The notes beneath the pieces are model-generated. The model made no database searches, was not told the DNA's origin, and saw nothing but the letters and a program-made list of their open reading frames with translations. The translations under genes and the position numbers were made by a program. A stretch of DNA of 64,000 nucleotides from Haberlea rhodopensis (Eukaryota; Streptophyta; Magnoliopsida; Lamiales; Gesneriaceae), in contig CAJQUN010000022.1 in assembly GCA_907163345.1 (NCBI GenBank), forward strand, positions 1,798,001 to 1,862,000, in the 5' to 3' direction. Each line of letters starts with the position of its first letter. The stretch's first letter is position 1. Of the stretch, positions 11,730-23,066 are shown one piece after another.

Positions 11730-13260
11730 CAAGGTGTTCATGGATTGGACCGGATCGGATTGAATTCGGACCGAATTACACTGGTCTCGATTTTGAAAGG
11801 CATGGAATCGGTTCAATCCGGTAGCCAACCGGATTGCACCGGTTCCGGTTCCACGACAAGAGCAATGGAACCGGTGCATTGTACTGGATTGGTTCTGGTT
11901 TGGACCGGTTCCATGCCGGAACTGGTCCGTCCTTCTTTTATTTTATTTTTTATTTTTTTCATTTTTTAAATTTATGTTTTCGTTATTATCTAGTCAATAT
12001 TTCAAAAATAACAAATTTATTGATGAAATAATAGATTAATTGTAATGGAAAAACAAATTGAATTCGAAATTTACTTAATAAGAAAATACATTATTCATCA
12101 TAATTCATTAATATTGTCTTCGCAAATTCTCCTTCTTCTCCAGAACTTTGGTTGCCGAACTCGTCGACTCCTGCTTCTGTTTTATTGCTTCGCTCAACAT
12201 CGAACCAATATTTGAGCAATGTTAGCATGCATAATGAATATGCTTTAAGAGAAATTATTTGGACTCCAAGCCACAAGTTGAGAACGCTGACTCAAATGTG
12301 ACACTTGATGTTGACCATCAAAAACATCTCTAGCCGTTTTGGCTAAGATAAGATATTGTCGAGCGTTTGCCTTCCACCACTTCAAGACGTCAAAATTCTC
12401 ATATGTTACGAAATTTTGACCCAAAAAGAACTGTAACTCATTTGACGTGGTTGTTGCCGATCCGCTTCCTCTCAACTTTTTTCTCCCTATACTTCTCAGC
12501 AAATTAATCCCTGAACTTCTTGTGAGTATTGTATTCTTGCTCCGATACTCTCTGTGATGATGATCCTTGTATCTGTTGAGAATGATACAAAGCAAACATG
12601 TTTTGGAGAGAATGTCTGATTGACGTCTTTTGATCGTCGACATCCTCATCTAAATTTTTTGGGTAATATTAAAAAAAAAAGCATCAAAGGAGGCGATGCC
12701 TTGACTAGGATCTAAAAAAGTAGTCAGACAATGCACATGTGGTATATTTTCCCAATATTTTTTAAATTTTATCTTCATAAGATTAACAAATTCTGTCAAA
12801 TCCTCATCATCTCTACATTCAATAAATTTTAAAAAACATGTTAAATACAAGTGGAAGAAAATAATGTGAAGTGGGATAAAAAAAACACCGAAAAAACGTT
12901 CAGTTGCATCTTTAAAGGTAGATAACAAAATAGTACATTGAGTAACAAATTCCAAATCATTAGTAGTCAATAGAATACTATCATCGCTGTCAGGCATTTG
13001 ATAGCTATTATAGAAAGAAGTTAAAGCTTCTTGATAAGGTAACATAACAGCTAACATGTGATACAAAGAATTCCAATTAGTTTCAATGGGTGGTGGGAAA
13101 ATAGTATACATAAGACTTTGACTAGCACATGTATATTTTCAATCACTTTTAATTATAGATTGTCATAACCATTGACACACGTTTTTTAGTTTGGCAATAC
13201 TTTGACATTCTGTATCTGCATAGCCAACTTTCACAACTAAGTTCATTATATGGCATGCAC
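11730..13260 (-). mobile_element. Decayed hAT transposon (autonomous type), right end not found
   Basis: The left end at about 11730 reads caaggtgttcatggattgg and runs into ggaccgg/ccggttcc subterminal repeats (11730-11925), like those of the two MITEs at 7.5 and 8.3 kb. The minus strand then carries hAT transposase remnants to about 13260. No matching inverted terminus was found before the next element at 13664, so the right end is lost or diverged, and no target-site duplication could be assigned. Confidence 0.7.
12091..13260 (-). pseudogene. hAT transposase remnant (zinc finger BED/RICESLEEPER-like)
   Basis: Three frame-shifted pieces are seen on the minus strand. The block at 13111-12650 has PIETNWNSLYHML, followed by a weakly conserved region ending in LDPSQGIASFDAFFF. 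The block at 12649-12245 contains NFDVLKWWKANARQYLILAK, the start of the hAT C-terminal dimerisation region. The block at 12276-12091 carries the end of it (KYWFDVERSN). Degenerate sequence up to about 13260 (HIMNLVVKVGYADTECQSIA) extends the homology. Stops and frameshifts interrupt the ORF, and the BED finger is not found. It is inactive. Confidence 0.82.
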
Positions 13261-13823
13261 AAATGTATAGATCTGGAAACTGACTACAAACTTCCAAATA
13301 ATCATTAATTATTGTGTATTCAAGTATGCTTCCGTATATTCGTCTAAATTATTTTAATGATAATGCACGGAATCGTGCACCAAGCCTTGCAAATTTTACT
13401 TCCTTCTTTTTTCTCCAAAACTCTATTTTTTATTTGTTTACTGAAATGCATATTAGAAACTTAAATTTTTTGGTTTCAATTGTATCATAGATTATTTAAA
13501 AGGTTTAATTTGGAGAAAATAATATATAGTATGATTCACGATTTACATTATATTTTCCGCATTTTCTCTTACGATTTGATCATACTGCTTTTCACCAGTG
13601 AATAATTTCCCACATAATGTTTTTGCAATTTTTCATAAAACGTTTTTACTATTAACATTGCTTGGGGTAATGATGATTTTAGTCCTCAGTTTTTCATACT
13701 GAAACACTTTTGATTCCTAAACATTTCATTATAGCACTTTTGGTCCCTAAACTTAAAAAAGTATGACAATTTTTGACCCCTAATATTATCTTTAACCATA
13801 AAGTTAACAAGAATGACTAAATA

Positions 13824-16424
13824 TGATTGGATTGGGTATGCAAATAGAAGGGGGAGTTGAATATCTGGCTCTACTTAGCTATTTTAAAACCTGCTTCGGT
13901 TGTGTTAGCAACCAAAACTATTTTCTTGTTTAAAGACCGATCAGTCAAGTAACTAAAGATAAGTGCAGAAATAACTCAACTGATGCAACAGATACATTGA
14001 GCTGATGGTGACAGTCTACTGGACAGATAATAATCAGTAGACAGATAGGTCTAATGAATAACACAGTGGACTACAGAGATGATCACAGTAGATAAGATCT
14101 ACTGGATAAAAAATGACTTGGTGTTAAGCAATATATATAGTCTACTAAGTAGGCACCAACGGTTAATATGAACAGTAAATGAAAGCAAAATCGAAGCGCC
14201 ACAAGGTTTGTTTTTGGAAGTTCGAAGCACAAACGCTTCTGCGTTTTCCCTTTTTCATTTGCATGAATGATACACTAGAAGACTATGGTTTACACTTTTA
14301 GTATATAACCTACTTAGGCTAATACCACACATATAGAATAAACTCCTAGCAATCCCACAGTGAAGGTCACTCTTACAGCTTGGATCTAGACAAATCAGTT
14401 TGACCCACGATCACAACTGCTACAATAGTTGTACAAAGATTTTGCTTTTTACAATGATGTAAAACGATAAAAGGGTTCAAGTGAATGTGCAATCAATTGC
14501 GACAATTAGATGACACTAATGATCTCTTGAAGATCTGATATGTCACTCAAGCGGTATTTGAAACTTCTTCTTGAATAAGTGAATAACTCTTGTAGGCTTG
14601 ATTGAACAATAATGAATGATTGATATTTATCTTGTGTTTGCCAACCCTTTTTTTTCTCTCAAAAAGAGTCTTCATTATATTGCTCAAGGAATCCAACGGT
14701 AATTGATTCCTGAATATCCGTACCGATGTTACAGTACTTTGTTGACTTTAATTGATGAACATTAAATGTATTTTCATTTGTTTCCTGAAAAGTTATGGAT
14801 GCATTTAATGAGCTTCTGCAGAACTGTAATGCTTTTCTTATATAGCTTGTAACAGTTGGTTGTACTGTCAGTATTTGAATATTTGAATATCTCTATTGAC
14901 GTTTCTTCATATGTAATGTTTTGTTCCACAAAACATATCTTCTCTATAGTCGGTAGATTACAACATCAATAGATTACTTAGCGGTCGGTAGACTACAACA
15001 TCGGTAGACTAAATAAAGTTCTCTTTAACTCAGCAGGCTTCACACGTTACTCATCTCGGTCGGTAGACTTCATTTAATTGGTAGTCTATGTGTGTCTGCT
15101 CAGTAGATACATATCAAACCTGATATCCAATAATTTTCCCATTTTTGATAATATCTCAACACGACATCATCGGTAGATGTACTTTGGATACATCAGATGA
15201 CTTAGAAGGTGTAACTATGATTCTTCGGTTGAGTTCATTTGTTGTACCAAAACAAAGTGATCTAACCAGTTCCGACTTTTTGGTACTAACAAAGTATAAG
15301 CTCTACTGATCATAATATCATCAGTCAACTATTATTTCTCATCAAAATTAGGAATCTTTTCAGCTGCTTCCTTTAATTTTTCTATTTCTCCCTTAATTTC
15401 TTCCACCTTTTTGGTGAAAAATAATCCATACCAAAAAGGTTTGATGAAATACTTTAAACGAAGTGAAATAAGAGAGTCAGTCGAGTTCAAAATAAATGAA
15501 CGAAATAAATATTAAGTTCAAAATAAATGAGCATTAGTTCTGATTAAGCATGTTCAATATAAATGAACTGATATTCCATTAAGTTCAAAATTACTATACA
15601 AGGATAGATACAACAGATAAGTCTACACAAATTCTACCTGGTCTGCTGATTTCCCTCCTCAATAGATGTTCCTCCCGAACTGATCATAGTCAAAGTCATC
15701 TGCGATATCTACGAGAGCTGCTCGGCTGTTCTGTACGGGGAGCTAATTGAACCGTTTTGGCCACATTCACCAGTTCCGATAACTATTCTACTATAATGGT
15801 GAATTGCTGGGAGTCGGCGGTCTCAGAACTCAGCAGATGGGTTTCTACCTTTGAAAGCCATGAACTGAACAGTTCAGTTGTCTAGATTGAGTTCTCCGGC
15901 ACCAATTAGAGCATGCTGAGTAGTTGAAGTGTATATCTTCATTATCTTTGACATTTCAGCCATTTCCTATCTAATTGTGCTGAAATCAACCTTTAGATAT
16001 TTTCGAAGAGATAAATCAAGCTATATCTATTGCGCTCAATGAGATTACAATCTACGAATTTGTTCAGCCATTACATGCACTTCAGCAGTGAGATCCTTGA
16101 TTTGTCGTTCAAGTGTTCTCAATGGATTAGAAGGCGGTACATCTTCTTTTTCTTCTGAAGATTTGGAAGAACACCACTATTGATATTTGATGCTTCTTCA
16201 TCTGTAATATTTTGTTCCACAAAACATATATTCTGTATAGTCGGTAGATTACATCATCTGTGGACTATTTAGCTATCGGTAGACTACAATATCGGTAGAT
16301 TATAGTAGAGTTCTCTTTAACTCAACAGACTTCACACATTATTCATATCGGTTGGTATACTTCAGTTCATTGGTAGTCTATGTGAGTTTGCTCAATAGAT
16401 ATTTATAAAACGTGATATCCAACA
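13824..16424 (-). mobile_element. Degenerate copia-type LTR element nested in the MITE
   Basis: The 5-bp duplication aaata flanks it at 13819-13823 and 16425-16429. The element starts tg and ends ca. On the minus strand the ends read tgttggatatca, the terminus typical of large copia elements whose polypurine tract reads gggggagat before it. A complete LTR seems to be 13824-15132. At the right only about 245 bp of the matching LTR remain (16180-16424). The roughly 1 kb between (15133-16179) has no readable gag or pol. The shared LTR part contains repeated cggtagact words. Confidence 0.65.
14910..15132 (-). repeat. LTR segment repeated at 16180-16424
   Basis: From ttcttcatatgtaatgtttt onward this segment aligns with 16180-16424 with scattered differences, ending tgatatccaa in both. 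It defines the LTR nature of the nested element. Confidence 0.8.
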
Positions 16425-16511
16425 AAATATATCTCACTTTGTAAAGTTTAGGGGACCAAAAGTATTAGAAGCTATAAAAATTGTTGGCAAGGACGAAAAT
16501 AGTAAATAAAC

Positions 16512-17119
16512 TTACAGTTTATTGTTTTTTTTTATCATATTTTATTATTATTAAAATTATTATTATATATATATATAATTTTGTATTCAATTTTATGTAA
16601 AATTATAACATAGTAAATGCAAAACTCATAGTAAAATTTAATTAAAGTAATCAAATTTATTTTTTTTGAAATAAATTTTGTTTGATATTTTATCTTTTAT
16701 ATTAAAAACGAGATGTTTTAAAATGAAACTTATGGACATAATTATTTCTAAGCAAGACAAATTGTTGTTATTATCAATTTTTATAATTTTAAATAATTAA
16801 TATAAATTTATAAAAAAAAATTACAATTTTTTATTCATAAATATAATTATAAAAATATAACAAAATAAATAAAATGATTATGTGGATTAATTTTACACAC
16901 TCATCATTGTTGTATTATTTTTAGTTCCTAAATATTTTAATGCAACATTTTCACCTCTAATTTTTAAAAAACTATGAAATTAAACAGAACCATTAATTTT
17001 ACATCTTGCTAATGGTTTTTTTTACTATGTTAATTAATAGAAATATTTATTATAAATTTTTGTGTATATATAATAATAAAATATGACAAAAAATTTGATT
17101 TACATTAGGAAATGAGTTT
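16512..17119. other. AT-rich spacer between the two MITE copies
   Basis: Nothing coding is seen. It contains a short (AT)n run near 16565-16580 and poly(T)/poly(A) tracts. Confidence 0.5.
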
Positions 17120-17371
17120 GTTTATTGTATATATCCTTACCAACAATTTTTTTAGTTTCTAATATTTCAATTTAACATTTTTGGTCCCATAAACTTTAGA
17201 AAGTGTGATATATTTAGTCATTACAATTAACTTTATGGCTAAAGATAACTGCAGTGACTAAAAATTACACGCATTTTTTGAAGTTTGGGGACAAAAAATG
17301 TTACTATGAAATATTTAGGGACCACAAGTATTTTAATATGAAAGTACGAGAACCAAAATCATTATTTTCCC
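17120..17371. mobile_element. Intact foldback MITE of the tttggtccc family
   Basis: The left arm (from gtttattgtatatatcc) and the right arm (to cattattttccc) are imperfect inverted repeats meeting near aactttatggctaaagat. It could fold into a hairpin of about 120 bp per arm. It is a second copy of the element split at 13664-16511. Confidence 0.72.
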
Positions 17372-18131
17372 ATATTGTTTTTCCGTCTTTTCTAGCTTCT
17401 AGTAATACAAGTCCTAGAGCTCATCTACATGGCTAGAAAATAGAGTTGAAAAGGTCGAGGGGCGAGTCCACGTTTAGTTTTCACGTTGCTAAAATACGGC
17501 CAAAATAGTGAACATAATACTTGGTTTGAAGAACACTCGGTCCCGATAATCAGGTCACCATATTGCCACTCTCATCTCGGGTTTGAGTCTTAACCTCAAA
17601 TCTCATAGTTTTATAATTTTAATGTAGTATTTAAATATTTTCTAATATTTTAAATTATATAAAATTAAAGTAAAATGAGAGAAAATATGTTAAAAAATAA
17701 TTTTCTATAATATACAAATATTTTATCACTATAATTCACAAATTTTAAAATTAAGAAAAACTACAATTGGGTATAATGAGATGAAACTCAATGAGACTGA
17801 TCACGGATTGAATTGTCACCACTGTTAGAAAAAACTGACCCTAAAGCCTAGACACAAACCTAATCCTTTGATTTGAATAGAAATCGTGCAGGTCATTATT
17901 ATTAAATTAATAATAATAAATTTTAGAAGCAATATAAACGACTTCAGCTGAAACCACAGGAAACCGCAGGGAAAGCACGGTAGATAAGTGTCGGTCATAC
18001 AATCAATCATTTCTCTAATTTCTTTCAGCCACTTTTCTGTTTTCCGTCCTAATTTCTCTTTATTCGTCTTCCGATATTTTTCTACGGTAGAAATCGTGCG
18101 GAGTGAGCAAGAAATTCAGTCCGAAACAGCA
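17372..18131 (+). promoter_or_regulatory. Upstream region of the 14-3-3 gene
   Basis: There is no gene in this stretch. A TATA-like gcaatataaacg lies at about 17930-17941, roughly 190 bases before the ATG, and the sequence just before the ATG is pyrimidine-rich (tttctctttattcgtcttcc), as in many plant leaders. The start site is inferred. Confidence 0.35.
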
Positions 18132-20413
18132 ATGGCGTCCTCTTCAGATCGTGAAACCTCAGTTTACATCGCTAAGCTCGCCGAGCAAGCCGAACGCTAC
18201 GATGGTAAACCCTTAATTTAAAGCTGATATATTTATTAAGCTGCTTACTGGTTTGTCCTTACGAACTATAGTTTCCGCTGCAATTTTGTGGTGCTTTGAT
18301 TTGAAAGTTCTTTCTGTGTATATTTCACCATAAGTGTGGGTGTTAGTTAACTTTGTGATGGTTTCTTTGATTCAGTATTTATCAATTTGTCGTGAGATGG
18401 AGTAGCACACCAAAAGAAAACGAAGTTTTTCGAGATTTAATTCATCCATTGATGTTAGTTATTGCATGCTTATGAGAGAGTATAGCGATACAACTTTGAC
18501 TGTCTGTTTAATATTGGGCTGGATTTTGGCAGAGATGGTGGAAGCAATGAAAAATGTGGCCAAAATGGATGTGGAATTGACAGTTGAGGAGAGAAACTTG
18601 TTATCAGTTGGGTACAAGAATGTTATTGGATCTCGAAGAGCTTCGTGGAGAATCTTGTCATCAATTGAGCAGAAAGAAGAGTCGAGAGGTAACGACCAGA
18701 ATGCTAAGCGGATCAAGGATTACCGACAGAAGGTGGAATCAGAGCTGATTAACATTTGTAAGGACATTTTGGCTGTCATGGATGAACATCTCATTCCCTC
18801 ATGCACAGCTGGCGAGTCCAGGGTGTTTTATTACAAGATGTGAGTGGGAGTGTATTGTTGGTTGTGATTGTGCTAAATGTCAGTTAGCTGAGAAGTTTAT
18901 TGTCTTTTTCTTTGCAGGAAAGGTGATTACTACAGGTATCTTTCTGAGTTCAAGATTGGCAATGATAGGAAAGCTGTTGCGGAGGAATCACTGAAAGCAT
19001 ATGAGGTATAATTTAGGTTTAGGATTGTGTTTTTTATATTTTTTTTGAATTTCCGAACTGCTGCTCATGTATAGATATGGATTATTTTCTCACCCCAGTC
19101 AAGTCTTAGAGCTTCACAGAACCTACTGCTTGGTCACTGTTGTTATTGGTGTGTGTGCGTTCTATAATATTGTAAGAGAAATTAATCAGAGCATGGATAG
19201 AGGAATTAATGAACTAATTACCAAAATTCAAACGATGATTGGAGTAGTCTAGTTATATCCTACCCAGAACCAGCAGCATTTTTATACATCATTTCATTTT
19301 ATGCTGTTGTATGAAAGTACTTGCAATTGTTGGGGGAACTGCCAGAGCTATGGAAGCATACAGGAAGTCCTTCACCCAGTTACTTTGGTTGTTCCTTGTG
19401 CTGCCAAACATGATTGCATTAGATTAATCAAATCAGTTGAATTTGGAGGACCAAATAAGTGTTGGTCTGTGGATAAGGGAAGTGAAATGACATCTCGTTC
19501 TGAGCAATAAAAAGGGATAAATGATTGTGTATGATGCCTCATGGTTCAACATTATTGCATGATACAATTAACATGGTATACACAGTTTCTTCTCCTGCAC
19601 TAAAAAGTGTTCGCTTTCAGTCTTAATTTCCTTTTATTCTCCTATAAACTTGTTACTGAAGCTTTTTATGTCGCTCTGAATGGAGCCTCTAAATTGTTTG
19701 TGATGAATTTAAAATGATTGTCCACTATTTGTCAATGTAAGTTTCAAGGGTGAAGAGTTTGTAGACTTGAAGTATTTATATAATCTCATGGACTTTAGAA
19801 GCCATTTTCGAATGGCATGATTCATTCTCTGTCATCCTAAATACCTACCACCAGTTGTATGATTATTTTACATTTCGAGACTTGCTTGCAGGCAGCTACC
19901 ACCACTGCTGAGGCAGAGTTACCACCTACTCACCCAATTCGCTTGGGTTTGGCGTTAAATTTTTCAGTCTTCTACTATGAGATTATGAACTCACCTGAAA
20001 GGTATGTCTTTTTAGTAATTTTAGTTTTACCTAACTAGTATTAGTATGGTACGGCTTTGTCATCATCATTTGATTTACTTGTTTCCTAGGGCATGCCATC
20101 TTGCAAAGCAAGCTTTTGATGAAGCAATTTCCGAGCTTGATACCTTGAATGAAGATTCATACAAAGATAGCACCTTGATTATGCAGCTTCTTAGGGATAA
20201 CCTCACCCTGTGGACCTCCGACATATCAGAGGAAGCAGGTGATATAGTAATTATGACCAAGCTAAACAACTCAGATTTTGCAATCCTTTGATTGTTTTTT
20301 AATATTATATTTATTTTTTGTGTGAAAATTTCCCCTCTTTTGCATTTCAATGCCTTTTATATTGTTATTCCTTTATGTCTATGCATGTGCTTGGTTGAAT
20401 TTTGGTAGGATGA
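18132..20413 (+). CDS. 14-3-3 protein, epsilon-like group, with shortened C-terminus
   Basis: The exons 18132-18204, 18533-18839, 18918-19005, 19892-20001, 20090-20238 and 20409-20413 join in phase to 243 codons plus stop. Both 14-3-3 signatures are present: RNLLSVGYKNV and YKDSTLIMQLLRDNLTLWTS. The phosphopeptide-pocket residues (K in GYKNV, the RR of GSRRASW, RY in DYYRYLSEF) are intact, so the protein should dimerise and bind phosphoserine/threonine clients in cytosol and nucleus. The intron-rich structure and the ending TSDISEEAG fit the epsilon-like group. With the only good acceptor (20407-20408) the sixth exon gives GGA then TGA, so the usual acidic tail is lost. If the fifth intron is retained, the reading continues to a stop at 20291. 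A transcript is needed to fix the end. Confidence 0.93.
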
Positions 20414-22160
20414 AAAGACATCAATCAGAACCTGGCAAGACATCTTGATCTATGATGTGTAATTTTCGTTAGAAAGTTTTCAGTTCATTACATGATTGTG
20501 ATGCTTGTAAAATGTTCATACGTGATCCTGCTGCTGTCTGTTGGGAAATTTATGCAACTACAATGAGAAAATACCTGTGCACTCATGTATAATGATTTCT
20601 TGGTGCTAATATAGAAAGGATGATATAGAGTTATTTCCAGTTTTGAATGCCAACATGTATGAATCATGGCCTCTGTTGACGTAGGGGATGCTTGCCATTT
20701 ACAAGTATCAAAGTGTGGTTTCTGTTTTAGTTCCTGTGTATTCTGCGGTTGTTTTCAGAAATCTTATGTAACAGGCAGAATAAAAGTCAAGATTCAGTGA
20801 TCTGGTCTGGCAATTGTCTTCTTATTTTACAATATTTTGGTTCTCAGACCCAGGTATCAAATACTTGTGGTTGACGTTCCAATAATACAAGGACCATTGA
20901 ATTAAGCATTTTTCTGAAAGTTATTCGTCCCGTCAGAAGTCATGTTTCGATTTTGAATAATTAATTAATGTTACATGCAACTTTTGAGTATGACTTCAGT
21001 GTTCTTTGGTATTTGTTAGCGTAATTAAGCATATACAGTTATATCATTTGTTATTTAGTGAGCATAAGCGGTTTAAATATATGAACTTATTCTTATTTCT
21101 TATTGTTTATGATACTCTATCATATTAAGATGCGAGATTGTAAATTTATGCTTTTCGTGCTTCAATTAAATGATTGGTTGAAACTGTAATATTTGCTATG
21201 GCAATATGATCCTGAATTATAAAATCAGTCCAATCCGATGTTTGCTTGCATTGATTAAATGATATAGGTATGGATTTTATAATACATGCAATTGTTTACT
21301 TAGAACCACAATAAATAATTGCCCATTTACGGAAGAAATTACTCTCAATTAAACTTTCTACATCTTGTGGCTGTGTTATTAAGGACAGTTCTTCAATCAT
21401 TCAAACTGTTGGCTTCCGTCCCATCTCCAAGTGAGGATAAAATATCACACATTTTGTTGGCGTGCATGACAGGTTGAAAATATCTAATTGGGCTCATAAT
21501 ATTACATGCAAACTTGTGATTGAAAGCATTGAAAATCTCACACCTCGTCACTTGAAACAGAAGAGGTCATAGTGCGAAGCATTTTGTTAAAGATGTAGAT
21601 AAGTAGAAATTTAGAATTGCATCGCACCTTTTCTTTCTTCCAGCTATAAGGTAGGCTAAAAAATCTTGGACTCTTTTCTGGTTTGAGGTTAGATAAACGG
21701 ATAGGAGATACCAGTTTGAGAACCCTGGACCATCTGTGTCATGAGTAATGATTCATTATTTTTGGTCAATCTTTAGAACTCTCAACAAAGAAAACATTCT
21801 CACCTTTAATGAAGTATCTGAAGCGTTTTCTTGTTTACAGAAGAAGGGCAAAAATATGATGCTTCCAACAAAGCCGGAGAGGTGGTTCCCATCTTCTATA
21901 GTTTGTTTGCGGTTGTTTTTCACGGTTTAACATATGCTTGAATATTCTTACTTTTTGTTTCATTGCAGTGAAGCTACTGGATGACTGTATGCTTTGACGT
22001 CTGGAAGAACAGATGATTGTATGCTTTGGGAATGTTCATTTTAAGTACTAGTGGATACTTGTACTTGTTTTTATTTGTGTGATCTTTGTATGGATCGGTC
22101 ACTCTTTGAGATTGTTGTGTTGGTCTGTCATATTGTTGTGAATGGAGTTATGTTGATTTG
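20414..22160 (+). other. 3' region of the 14-3-3 gene with leftover tail exons
   Basis: Beyond the stop, sequence homologous to the variable tail persists but out of frame. Near 20411-20434 another frame reads MKRHQSEP, followed by a possible GC donor. A clear acceptor at 21840 opens an exon (21841-21900) starting EEGQKYDASNKAGE, and a further acceptor at 21968 opens a last exon with a stop near 22000. These would be untranslated, or translated only if splicing restores the frame. The rest is intron or trailer with no other gene. Confidence 0.55.
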
Positions 22161-22514
22161 GTTTGGCCTAATAGGTGGTTTATTTTAGTGACTACCTTAG
22201 CCTACGTAAAAAAAAAAATTGTCCGTGTGTCTCGATGTGCGTTTGGCTTTGCAGATTTACTCGATCTATTTCGTCTTCATTTATTGAACTTCATTTTGTC
22301 GTAAAGTCATCATTATTCCCCAAAATTGGAATCTGTTTTTCAGATCAAATGTTATAATATTTTGCACGTATGAATCAGGGGGGAAATTTCATTTTGGATT
22401 TTTTGGAATTTGAATTTTTTTTTTATCACAATTACAACTACAAATTAGGGGAGGAATTACTTCTCATCAATATGAGGGGAGGAAGTACAAATTAGGGGAG
22501 GAAGTACTGGATCT

Positions 22515-22980
22515 CTCATCAATATGCTCCAGATTTTTGCACAAACTATAAGGTACTAGGACATCGATCAACAACTTGTCAAAGGACTCTTACCAGCAAG
22601 CAACCTACGGCACCTCTTGTCACCCATCCCCAGCCTGCCAAAGCCGTGCCCAATCCAAAGAAGAAGCACTCCAGAGCTTGCACCGATCGTGATTTGGACC
22701 ATGATCGTATTGTGGACTGTATTAACACCAACATACCAGGTACTTCGAGTCACTTTAAGGCAAGCACCTCGGGTCCCATTGCTACTGATAAGGGGCCGAA
22801 GAAGGTGATTCATAGTAGGGTGATTACACCACCAAGACCGAACAGGGCATGTTCCGTTAGCTTTGAGCCAGAATGTGGGGGAACACATGCTACTGATATG
22901 GGGCAAAGGTGCCCATGCCGAGGCTTCTGGACATACTTTTGGGTACCCACTCAACTCCCACCGGGGCTGCTGATGTGAAT
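22515..22980 (+). pseudogene. LINE ORF1 remnant with CCHC knuckle
   Basis: A partial knuckle, APDFCTNYKVLGHRSTTCQR, opens this region, followed by a Pro/Lys-rich low-complexity stretch. It is typical of the C-terminal end of plant LINE ORF1/Gag-like proteins. The N-terminal DUF4283-type domain is not seen, and the frame is interrupted. Confidence 0.65.
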
Positions 22981-23066
22981 GTGCAGGATGCGAGTAAAAT
23001 TATTAAGAAGAAAAAAAGCAAAATGACATCGGACGATGGGCGAGCCACCTCGCCACATCCTCACCC

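Larger units (their letters stand above)
13664..16511. mobile_element. Foldback MITE, interrupted by a copia insertion
   Basis: Two halves of one element lie at 13664-13823 and 16425-16511. Rejoined without the insert they give about 240 bp that closely resembles the intact copy at 17120-17371. Both carry outward-facing arms with repeated tttggtccctaaactt words. The outer flanks (acattgctt at 13655-13663) suggest a 9-bp duplication but are not decisive. The family is not identified; long arms and a possible 9-bp duplication hint at a Mutator-like origin. Confidence 0.65.

Noticed and set aside
11724..12031. Open frames rich in Gly/Asp/Arg at the left of the hAT remnant
   Set aside because: They come from the ggaccgg/ccggttcc subterminal repeats of a hAT element, not from a gene.
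13664..17371. A 3.7-kb Mutator-like element with 145-bp terminal inverted repeats
   Set aside because: Both ends are explained by two copies of a 250-bp foldback MITE, the left one split by a copia element with its own TSD. No transposase is present in between.
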